IMG/VR virus record: IMGVR_UViG_3300010883_000336
Span: 1 to 27,247 of that record
Direction: 5' to 3' (one strand)
Source: a virus
Length of the DNA: 27,247 nt
Shown: positions 16,701-23,163 of the stretch, piece after piece
Layout of the letters: every line of letters starts with the position of its first letter
How positions within the stretch are numbered: position 1 is the stretch's first letter
Notes under the pieces: generated by a model
Told to the model about the DNA's origin: nothing
The model's database searches: none
What the model saw: only the letters and a program-made list of their open reading frames with translations
Made by a program: the position numbers and the translations under genes

Positions 16701-16910
16701 CAATCCAGTAAACCACCAACTCAGTATATCAATTAATTCCGGAGAAATTCCCTGTGTCTTGGAGTGGACAATGTCACCTCCAACATAAATAACATCCGGA
16801 TTAAGCGCACGGGCCTGCTCAAAGAACCTAGTAAATGATTCTCGATATTCATCATGTCGACTTAGCCCACGAAAATGTATGTCTGCGATATGTATACACT
16901 TAAAACCCAT
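13770..16910 (-). CDS. fused Mre11-type nuclease and Rad50-type ATPase (gp47-gp46 equivalent)
   Basis: One uninterrupted frame of 1046 residues encodes both halves of the recombination nuclease that T4 makes as separate gp47 and gp46 and bacteria as SbcD and SbcC. It would resect DNA ends and open hairpins for recombination-dependent replication. Nuclease part (about 1-240): D10/H12, GGD with D46, GNHD (81-84), H153, and 'FLGDIHK' (183-189). A cap-like linker and helices follow (240-365). ATPase part: Walker A 'GKNRTGKS' (402-409), a Q-loop region 'SLASQGQM' (517-524), a long coiled coil (about 575-890) broken by the hook at C720-C727, signature 'ASGMEK' (956-961), Walker B 'LLIIDE' (983-988), D-loop near 992-994, and H-loop His1020. 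All ATPase motifs are present. The start lies 4 bases after the primase stop with no clear Shine-Dalgarno, implying coupled translation. Fusion and hook spacing are the oddities. Confidence 0.95.
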   Translation of the reverse strand: MGFKCIHIADIHFRGLSRHDEYRESFTRFFEQARALNPDVIYVGGDIVHSKTQGISPELIDILSWWFTGLASIAPTHIILGNHDGLILNKHRQDAISPIINALDNPNLHLYKDSGTYPTGVPGYNWCVFSCFDEERWKNVQPTPGDINIALFHGGVYGSVTDINWDIEGEVETSFFKDYDFTFLGDIHKCQYLDEERRIAYPGSTIQQNYGEDPGKGFLFWDISDRNSFISTFHEVPHSQPFVTIPWLEDVVTTVENAKHHPDGARFRVKSEDQISQVEIRQLCNTLKDRKSASEIVFKYDHQPDNTIITTDDDSFFKEDLRDPKTHMLLMRKFYRDKDISETEWEKLDEMINRYIARIPRIDSARNVKWSIKKLKFANLFAYGKDNIIDFEKLGGITGIFGKNRTGKSSIPGAIMYGLYNTTDRGPIKNLHIINTRKGHCETSVDINVNSTLYRIDRQSVKHQTKRGALHASTQLNLFKYDSSINDFIDMTGEQRRETEKSLRKLIGNAEDFLMTSLASQGQMNSFIREGATQRKTILARFLELNIFDEILFQAKEDSAEVKILLKKAPDIEWGILIDQKSTTLSSRLEQRENVDDKLIKLRSRLNELRISLATRKDKDMVTQADIESQKKKINQARSSVNEHGSRIKNTNEEVAEARIKLLKIEQVKDQFPIEELKANLESQFDLERSLVDLEYEHEKEGTLLKGQEKSIKLLSEVPCGDKFPTCKFIKNSHNNKKLFPDQQQKIKNILEKIKVVKISLRAVFKENLEKKIEKYEDILSQESEIKVQISDMSVKLHENEVNLSKVADMLENLNNQLKDMSIRVVNDEDGGAVSRLKNEITDIEIEVSGLAAKRSLTSESVGLLTNEIKKLRSDEKEYKELITQWRMYELFMNAVSKRGIPLQIMFSQLPVINSEISKILQDVTGFSVELETAADSNVMDIYINYGDSRRIIECASGMEKMMASLAIRVALINVSSLPKTDLLIIDEGFGALDDTNVEACNRLLESLKRWFRNIIVISHVDAIKDAVDNVLDITKEGKDARIQHH

Positions 16911-16914
16911 CTTA

Positions 16915-17877
16915 TCACACTAGCGTCCCGGACTTAATTCCTCTTATAAGGTGTCGTAGTCTTTGGTTCTCATTCCATGCATGGGCGGTGAGGCGATAAT
17001 TCTCAAATTCAGACCTAGGCATCTCACCTACGTCCGAGTACTTTCCGTGTTTAAGCATTCTCACGTTAATTGTATACTGGGAAAATAATTTCGCATATTT
17101 TTGTGCCTTATCAGCTGCATCAGGATCCAACGCTAGTAATACAGGAGTGTTGTTACGAACGATTTTCTGAAATATTGTATAGGTCTCATCCAAATGTGAT
17201 CCAAGTATGCACACGGCATTTGAATTACACTTGGAAAGATCAAATGGACCTTCCACTAAGGTGATCTCGTTTGACCAATCAATATTCAGTTCATTAAAAA
17301 TAAGACTTTTTTTGGCAACCTTCGCGTTTAAATATTTCATTGCCTTTGCTGAATCAATTGTCCGGGCGGCAAAATAATTCAACCGGCCTGTGGCATCAAA
17401 TGAAGGCATGATCACCCGCCGGCGATACTGGCCTGACTGGCATGTCCCAAGTTTAAAATACCATAGGTCCCTGTCAGTCAGGCCGCGTTGGTGGCAGTAT
17501 GTGATTGTATCCCTGACATCGGGATCCTTGGAATTTAAGTGGGCCGCCAATAGTAAAAATCCTTCCGGTAGCAAAACAGGTTCTGGTTGTTTTTCATCAT
17601 TAATATGTGAAAGATCACCAATAGGCCGGCCCTCAAATAATCTTTTAAACTCCTCGAGAAAATTTGGTCGATATTTTTTTATAAGACTGCCAAGCTTCGC
17701 CCCCTTAACAGCACATGACCAACAGTGCCACTGACCAGTTTTAACATGTATTGCTAGCTTTTTCTTGCCGCGGCGTCCACAATCGGGACACTTCACAGCA
17801 ATGTTAAGCCCGTCGGTTGCAACCTCAGCCTTACCAAATATTTTTTCTAAAAATTTGATTAGTGATTTATCACTCAT
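16915..17877 (-). CDS. DNA primase, DnaG/gp61 type
   Basis: This enzyme makes RNA primers for lagging-strand replication. The 320 residues begin with a CHC2-like zinc domain: C30-P-D-C33, then H51-C52-W-S-C55. A linker leads to a core segment 'RRRVIMPSFDATGRLNYFAARTID' (152-175). The TOPRIM catalytic fold follows, with the glutamate motif 'ITLVEGPFDLSK' (E209) and the Asp pair 'LLALDPDAADKA' (D251, D253). T4 gp61 is 342 residues, so length fits. No helicase domain is fused, and no gp41-like helicase lies in the window. It sits between the RuvC-fold gene and the Mre11-Rad50 gene. Only a weak ribosome-binding sequence precedes the ATG; the 39-base gap to the upstream gene shows nothing recognisable. 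Confidence 0.93.
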   Translation of the reverse strand: MSDKSLIKFLEKIFGKAEVATDGLNIAVKCPDCGRRGKKKLAIHVKTGQWHCWSCAVKGAKLGSLIKKYRPNFLEEFKRLFEGRPIGDLSHINDEKQPEPVLLPEGFLLLAAHLNSKDPDVRDTITYCHQRGLTDRDLWYFKLGTCQSGQYRRRVIMPSFDATGRLNYFAARTIDSAKAMKYLNAKVAKKSLIFNELNIDWSNEITLVEGPFDLSKCNSNAVCILGSHLDETYTIFQKIVRNNTPVLLALDPDAADKAQKYAKLFSQYTINVRMLKHGKYSDVGEMPRSEFENYRLTAHAWNENQRLRHLIRGIKSGTLV

Positions 17878-17916
17878 CTAGAATAATTTTCATCACAATT
17901 TGGTAATTGTTCAATA

Positions 17917-18465
17917 TTAAAATAAATTTGTGCCAGCCCGGGCTATCACATAAGCATCAGCCATATCATAACACTCAGGTATGTGGATCTTTAGGCCTTT
18001 TCTTGGACCGCTCTTTAATATCTTCGTGGGCCAACTAAAAGAACCGTTTAGTTCATTTGAAACCCAATCGACCACCTGCTCCTTAGTCGGTTTACCGCCC
18101 TTGGACTTCTTTATAATTTTAAGGCCTAGGCATTTCCTGGCAATGTTAACATTAATGTGCTCAGGTTCAAATTGAAACTGCTGAGCACAGAGATATGACA
18201 CGATACCATTAAACCTAGAAAGGGTTAATAATGTTTTTGCAGATGAAAAACCAGGCCTGAATGCCTGGAGATTTTCCTCAATATACACCTTACTGACATT
18301 AAATTTTATATGAATATCTGTCAATTTCGCACGAAATTCCTCAGCCTTCACATAAGTTGTCTTTAATTTACCAAGTGGGATAAATCCCATTTCAATAAAA
18401 TTGCCATCTTCATTTAGAATGCACCAACCGGTACATGATGTTGAAACGTCTAAACCGAGAATCAT
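17917..18465 (-). CDS. RuvC-fold Holliday junction endonuclease
   Basis: The 182 residues have the RuvC/RNase H-like layout: 'ILGLDVSTSCTGWCIL' with D6 (2-17), 'VYIEENLQAF' with E63/E64, and near the C-terminus 'CYDMADAYVIARAG' with D167 and D170. These four acidic positions match a metal-dependent junction resolvase. Such an enzyme would cut branched DNA before packaging, the job done in T4 by the unrelated endonuclease VII (gp49). A basic stretch (KIIKKSKGGKPTKEQ, 116-130) may contact DNA. The ATG lies 3 bases from the preceding stop, without a visible Shine-Dalgarno, so it is probably translationally coupled. Substrate is inferred from fold; other RuvC-like proteins act on different branched or RNA-DNA substrates. 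Confidence 0.9.
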   Translation of the reverse strand: MILGLDVSTSCTGWCILNEDGNFIEMGFIPLGKLKTTYVKAEEFRAKLTDIHIKFNVSKVYIEENLQAFRPGFSSAKTLLTLSRFNGIVSYLCAQQFQFEPEHINVNIARKCLGLKIIKKSKGGKPTKEQVVDWVSNELNGSFSWPTKILKSGPRKGLKIHIPECYDMADAYVIARAGTNLF

Positions 18466-18468
18466 ATT

Positions 18469-21045
18469 TTAAAAATCGAACTTTACCTTAAACATGTATC
18501 TGTCAGAATCCCGTTTAATAACAGGCTGTGCTAAATTCACCTTACCAATAATATTAAAGTTATCATCGTGTAAGTTTAATCCAGTAATATAAACAAATTT
18601 TTCTGACTTTTCCCACTCATTATCAGATGGTACCATGTCACTATAGGTTGGATTTGTTGAGGAGTTAATCATTCCGGCCGGACAGCTAATATTTAATGCC
18701 AAGGCATGCATATTTCTCTCACCTCTAAACTCCACTTCGTATTGGTTGGCACCAAAGAAATACAGGTGTGGGCTCTTAATAACAATTATACCTTCATCAT
18801 ACAGGATGTTTCCCACGTTATTCCAGGTGGCATGTTTAGTTAACGAATCGGCCCTGTATAAGCCCCCCTGTCCATCATCTTTTAAGGTGACTGCTACCTT
18901 TCCACCTGATCCACTGATGTCGCTATCACTTAATTTAAATGTTCCGGGTCGGATTCTATCACCATAAAATAAGTTAGAAACATTAAAAAATACCACCTGG
19001 TTTGATGAATTATCACCGGTCTCCTCGAGGATCCTAAATTGACCTTTTCCGGTGGTAGCTCCCTTTATAGTAGTTCCGGACCCATCACGATAATTAAAAG
19101 CGCTGGCACCGGCGAGATCATCAAGCATTGAAATATTGACATCCAATTTCTCGGTGGCATACGTGCTAGAAGCACCATTGTCTTCATAGCTACCCAGAAA
19201 ATCGTTATCAGGAACAATGTTATTTAGAGAAATTAGGGAATTGTCAAGAATTTCAAAATCATTAACGAAACTACCCATTAGGGAACCGGTAGCAGGATTA
19301 TTAACAATGGTACCACTGTCTAGGAGTGTAAAATCTGACCTAAATTTACCATTATCACAGGGCATTAATGTCAAGGCACGGCGCCTATTAAAAGCTGATA
19401 TTGGCCTTGGATTAGCCCCTGTACCCCCATCATCGTAAAAATACTCATTTGGAAAAAAGTCCTCTGACAACGCGGTCTGTATCGAACCGGTGAGCTTAAA
19501 CAACCTTGGGTACAGGCCCTCCTTAAATTCCCTACAGAAATTTTCCAAATTAATATCATGGCCTGCAACTGAGAATGCCATCCTGGCATTAAATGGGGAC
19601 TCAGTAATATGACCTGTTTTATTAACGCAAGGAGTGTCAGGCACCTGTCTGGATCCGCCTGATTCCTTCACGAAAAATGGTGGCAAATAAAATAATAAAT
19701 TTTTGTCCTTTATCGATGATGATGAAATACCGCGTAACGAAGACGAATAAATCTGATCGACATTCTTCCACTTATCGTAAATTCTAATGTCATGGATTTC
19801 TGCGTTTAGCGGATGATTAAGCGCGTAACCTTCCGGCTGTGCCATCCCCGTGTCACTGCTAAGCTGCTTTACACCTTCTTCGGAACCGGCCTTAGAATTA
19901 AAAAAGTTTGTTGTAAGGTAATTGGCGGCGCCCTTATTCGATCCCTCAAAAAAGTTTCCAATGAATAATGCTCCAGGAAAATTACCTCCCATCGTATCCT
20001 CACCCCATGTTGCGCTGGTAACGCTAGCGGATGGAACATAAAATTGTGAATCTTCCACACCATCGATCACAAATGACCCAGTTCCCTGATTAATGGAATT
20101 TGTGCCCCATCTTATGGCAACATGGTGCCACTTATTTCTCTTAAGAATATTGTCAGATGTTAGAAATAATAAATCGCGGGATGTACGCTCGCCCTCACCG
20201 TAATTTCTACTATTATTTGCCGCATAGGTAGCACTGCTTGGCGGGATGGTGGTACTAGCACTCAGCTGCAACATTATTCGATATGCGTCGGTTAATCCCT
20301 TTGAATCCTTTTGGCTACCACTTACAAGGGACACTGCATAACATCCAGACATGTGCATGACTGTCCCGGCCTGAAAATCATCGCCATGGCGGTCAAAAGT
20401 ATACCTAGGATTAATCCAAAATTGAAATGTAAACTCACCATCTGGCATGTATGGTACATGACCGGTCCGTTGGCTACCTGACGATGGGTATATAATGACA
20501 GACTCTTTTGGTACCATACTGGATGTGAAAAAATTCAAACAGTTAAAATTAGTGTATGCCCAGTGCGCACTTGGATAGGCTGTCCGATAGTAGGGAAATA
20601 AAACCTTCTTAACTGTTGATTTTTTTAGTGATCCAGAATGAAGAGAGCCCTTCTTCTCGCCATACGGACTGTTAAAAGGCACACCTGGAACAAACCTGGT
20701 GATCTCTTTCTCGGTGAGCCTGTACTCCGGAGTATCAGTGGCATTGTACAGATTAAGTAATGAACCGGCAACACCCTGCAGGTCTGTCGGATCAGCCTTC
20801 AGCCTCATCTTAAGGGTTGCCTCATTAAACTGATCAAAGGCAACAGCTAGCTTGGCTTCGTCAAAACTATCCACCTCCTCCAGACTCTCGAGATTAAAGA
20901 ACCCCTTTTCTCTGTTGGTCCTCTCCGCATAAACAAAGACAGATCCGGTAACACCGACGGTGGAAGAAGATGAGAATAGACGATACGGGGACGTAGTAAC
21001 CGTCAGGTTCTCAAGATTATCACGGGTAATTTTTATAATTGACAT
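18469..21045 (-). CDS. large virion protein with LamG-like domain, 858 aa
   Basis: A large, Ser/Gly/Asn-rich protein without enzyme motifs. Residues about 200-430 look like a LamG/concanavalin-type beta sandwich: 'FTFQFWINPRYTF' (205-217), 'NKWHHVAIRWG' (304-314), 'GSFVIDGVED' (323-332), and the closing 'AEIHDIRIYDKW' strand near 415-430. Such domains often bind carbohydrate, so a host-surface or fibre role is plausible. The last 80 residues (NPTYSDM onward, then PVIKRD and a terminal DF) match the C-terminus of the neighbouring 423-residue protein, suggesting a shared attachment module. No signal peptide is apparent. The 40-base leader upstream is GC-rich and palindromic, and lacks an obvious ribosome-binding site. 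Virion location is inferred from domain type and neighbours. Confidence 0.88.
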   Translation of the reverse strand: MSIIKITRDNLENLTVTTSPYRLFSSSSTVGVTGSVFVYAERTNREKGFFNLESLEEVDSFDEAKLAVAFDQFNEATLKMRLKADPTDLQGVAGSLLNLYNATDTPEYRLTEKEITRFVPGVPFNSPYGEKKGSLHSGSLKKSTVKKVLFPYYRTAYPSAHWAYTNFNCLNFFTSSMVPKESVIIYPSSGSQRTGHVPYMPDGEFTFQFWINPRYTFDRHGDDFQAGTVMHMSGCYAVSLVSGSQKDSKGLTDAYRIMLQLSASTTIPPSSATYAANNSRNYGEGERTSRDLLFLTSDNILKRNKWHHVAIRWGTNSINQGTGSFVIDGVEDSQFYVPSASVTSATWGEDTMGGNFPGALFIGNFFEGSNKGAANYLTTNFFNSKAGSEEGVKQLSSDTGMAQPEGYALNHPLNAEIHDIRIYDKWKNVDQIYSSSLRGISSSSIKDKNLLFYLPPFFVKESGGSRQVPDTPCVNKTGHITESPFNARMAFSVAGHDINLENFCREFKEGLYPRLFKLTGSIQTALSEDFFPNEYFYDDGGTGANPRPISAFNRRRALTLMPCDNGKFRSDFTLLDSGTIVNNPATGSLMGSFVNDFEILDNSLISLNNIVPDNDFLGSYEDNGASSTYATEKLDVNISMLDDLAGASAFNYRDGSGTTIKGATTGKGQFRILEETGDNSSNQVVFFNVSNLFYGDRIRPGTFKLSDSDISGSGGKVAVTLKDDGQGGLYRADSLTKHATWNNVGNILYDEGIIVIKSPHLYFFGANQYEVEFRGERNMHALALNISCPAGMINSSTNPTYSDMVPSDNEWEKSEKFVYITGLNLHDDNFNIIGKVNLAQPVIKRDSDRYMFKVKFDF

Positions 21046-21052
21046 GGCTCAA

Positions 21053-21068
21053 CCGATCTCGAGACCGG
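21053..21068. repeat. near-perfect palindrome in a GC-rich intergenic gap
   Basis: CCGATCTCGAGACCGG pairs with itself at seven of eight positions. It lies between the stop of the 423-residue gene and the ATG of the LamG gene. A second possible stem, GGGC with GCCC, lies at 21067-21086. The gap is much GC-richer than other intergenic regions here. It could form an mRNA hairpin controlling the LamG gene, or bind a protein. Confidence 0.45.
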
Positions 21069-21085
21069 GCTCGTACGGGCGTGCC

Positions 21086-22357
21086 CTAGAAGTCGAGCCT
21101 AATCCTAAACGTTACATCCTTATCGTCACGCTTTTCCACAGGGCGGGATAGTTTTGCAACCGCCAGTAGATTGCTATTGGCATCATATAGGCCCACGGTG
21201 GTTGGGAATGTCACCGTGCGCTGTGATTCACTCCCCTCCTCAATCACAACTATTCTATTATTAGAATCAGTGAATGTTGGATTGGAGGAGTAATTAAACT
21301 CGTCTGCGGTAGACCGACAGAAAATTAGTGTGGAATTAATATTTGTGATATTCTGGAAAGTCATCGCTGTCTTGGTCCCGCTAGAGAATCTCACAGTCGA
21401 GATGTGGTCAATAATATCATCAATTGATGCGGAACACATTAGGTCGGGTATGAATGCGGCGCCTTTGTTATCAGTGTTTATTCCACCTATGATTGCTGTA
21501 CCTGCGGCCGAGTCTCCGGCATCAGCGGCATCACTCATTGCTGAAATGGCACCTGAAACATGTTGGGAGCCTGACATTATCTTGCCAAGGTCAAACACAG
21601 CAGTGCCGTGATCATAGAACATCAACCCAACTTTCCTAGATGTGTCGGATGAATCTACGATGTCAGCCACCTGACCACCAAACGTACTCTTTTTATTAGT
21701 TGTAGCGCCGGCATCCGTAAAAATCTTTGATCCGGAAACTGTCGGCACATACAGATTTGGGCCATAATGAAGAATTCCATTTCCGAGAGGATCACTGGAC
21801 TCATTTGTTCCAACAAGCGGTGCGCGGCTGGCAGACTGATACCACCTCATGGCAAAAGTGCCTCGTTTAACCTGATCACGAGCAAAGAGTCTCTTGAATG
21901 AGATAAACATCGCCTCGTTTACCGTATCGGTGCTGGTCTCGTCGGCCGTGGTCCCAAAAGGCGCCACAAATTTTTTGTCCGCACCCCCTAAAAGGACCTG
22001 CGCAAACTGACGATAGTTGTCTACCTTCTCCCTCATCATTAATGAACTGGACTTAAACAGGCGCTTGCCGGCGGTGTCCACACCGGTTGATGATGATATC
22101 ACCGTTGAACTGGACGCATATAAACCCACGGTCACATCAAACATTGGGTTTGCAGTCTGTAGGGTAAAGTCCTGATCATAGACTGTCTGAAAAAGGGATG
22201 ATGTCACGCCGGGTCCGACACCACCAGTCACAAATACCTGATATTTCTTTCTAGTCGCAGATCCGGAGAGGTCCTCCTGGATCACATCAATTAACTGATT
22301 TAATACTGACTTAGACGTCTTTATGTCTGCTGCAGTAATTTCCTTTAATGTAGCCAT
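21086..22357 (-). CDS. probable virion structural protein, 423 aa
   Basis: No enzyme signature is visible. The chain is rich in Ser, Thr, Asp and Val, and reads as beta strands and loops, with a helical N-terminus (LKEITAADIKTSKSVLNQLIDVIQ). A GGA/Ser-rich middle includes 'AISAMSDAADAGDSAAG'. The C-terminal domain (about 335-423) carries 'NPTFTDSNN', 'VGLYDANSNLLAVAKL' and 'PVEKRDDKD', and ends in DF. It aligns with the end of the adjacent 858-residue LamG protein. GGGTGAG precedes the ATG by nine bases. It lies in a run of tail or fibre-like genes, so a tail or baseplate component is likely, with the conserved end acting as a docking or assembly part. Confidence 0.85.
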   Translation of the reverse strand: MATLKEITAADIKTSKSVLNQLIDVIQEDLSGSATRKKYQVFVTGGVGPGVTSSLFQTVYDQDFTLQTANPMFDVTVGLYASSSTVISSSTGVDTAGKRLFKSSSLMMREKVDNYRQFAQVLLGGADKKFVAPFGTTADETSTDTVNEAMFISFKRLFARDQVKRGTFAMRWYQSASRAPLVGTNESSDPLGNGILHYGPNLYVPTVSGSKIFTDAGATTNKKSTFGGQVADIVDSSDTSRKVGLMFYDHGTAVFDLGKIMSGSQHVSGAISAMSDAADAGDSAAGTAIIGGINTDNKGAAFIPDLMCSASIDDIIDHISTVRFSSGTKTAMTFQNITNINSTLIFCRSTADEFNYSSNPTFTDSNNRIVVIEEGSESQRTVTFPTTVGLYDANSNLLAVAKLSRPVEKRDDKDVTFRIRLDF

Positions 22358-22377
22358 AAACTTAAACTCACCCTATT

Positions 22378-23091
22378 TTACTTAGATATCTGAACTTCAA
22401 ACTGTGTGGTAGCACCGGATTGCACGCCCTGGATTGTTACCGGCGTCTTGATTGTTGAACCATCACCATATGCGGTGAAACGTTCCTCATTAATGTTCCT
22501 AACACGAAGGGTCATTGACAGTTTTGAACCACCAATACCTGTGGTTGCCGCATCACGCGTGAAAACATATGTGGCAACCTGGTCCTTGGATATTGAACGT
22601 GGGCGGACCACATTAGCATTGGTACCAATTGTTAGGAATCGATTATTAATTCTCACAATAAATGCCTGATCCTGGACCTCTGGATCAATTGTATTCTCAT
22701 TTGCAACAGACTGACCCAAGGACAGTGATCTCACCGAGTCCTGCCCTGTCTTGTTCATTGTAACAGATGATTTATCCGTTGAGAGGCCCTCGCCAGTGAG
22801 GGTATAATTTGGAATCCTGGTCAGGTTTGGGTTAGAGAGACTGACCAGCCTATACTTTAATCCTAATTGTGCCGTAGTTTGGGCCTCCAATACAGGAGTA
22901 TTCTTAATAATCTTTTCGGCACCCACCTGACGACCGAATTTTTGAATCATCGTATAATCGACCTCATCATCACCGAGGGCAAAAAACTTAATTGAAAATG
23001 ATCCATCATTTCTCGCCAGGAGCTCTCTCCCCTTGTCAGTCAGGACGGCGTCAATGATGATGTTGTTGGTGCTATGATCTAAAAAACCCAT
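22378..23091 (-). CDS. probable virion structural protein, 237 aa
   Basis: The N-terminus carries 'NNIIIDAVLTDKGRELLARNDGS' followed by 'KFFALGDDEVDYT', a pattern I associate with conserved structural proteins of T4-like phages. The remainder is beta-rich (YRLVSLSNPNLTRIPNYTL, AFIVRINNRFLTIG, LSMTLRVRN). No catalytic motif or membrane segment is visible. AGGT lies eight bases before the ATG. It ends 20 bases before the next gene, within the same minus-strand run. Context supports a tail-associated role; the exact position in the virion cannot be read from sequence. Confidence 0.83.
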   Translation of the reverse strand: MGFLDHSTNNIIIDAVLTDKGRELLARNDGSFSIKFFALGDDEVDYTMIQKFGRQVGAEKIIKNTPVLEAQTTAQLGLKYRLVSLSNPNLTRIPNYTLTGEGLSTDKSSVTMNKTGQDSVRSLSLGQSVANENTIDPEVQDQAFIVRINNRFLTIGTNANVVRPRSISKDQVATYVFTRDAATTGIGGSKLSMTLRVRNINEERFTAYGDGSTIKTPVTIQGVQSGATTQFEVQISK

Positions 23092-23150
23092 GATACTACC
23101 TCATATTAAACTATATTACACACATGGAACAACAAATAAATATGATCGTA

Positions 23151-23163
23151 GGCAAAATTTGCC
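23151..23163. repeat. 13-base palindrome after a stop codon
   Basis: GGCAAAATTTGCC is a perfect inverted repeat with one central base, immediately after the stop codon of the FnIII-like gene. No T-tract follows on the minus strand, so it is a poor terminator; an operator or processing hairpin is possible. Confidence 0.4.

Noticed and set aside
13770-16910. The Mre11 and Rad50 halves as two genes joined by a sequencing error
   Set aside because: The frame is continuous, the linker reads as normal coding sequence, and no internal start with a convincing ribosome-binding site is seen near the ATPase start.
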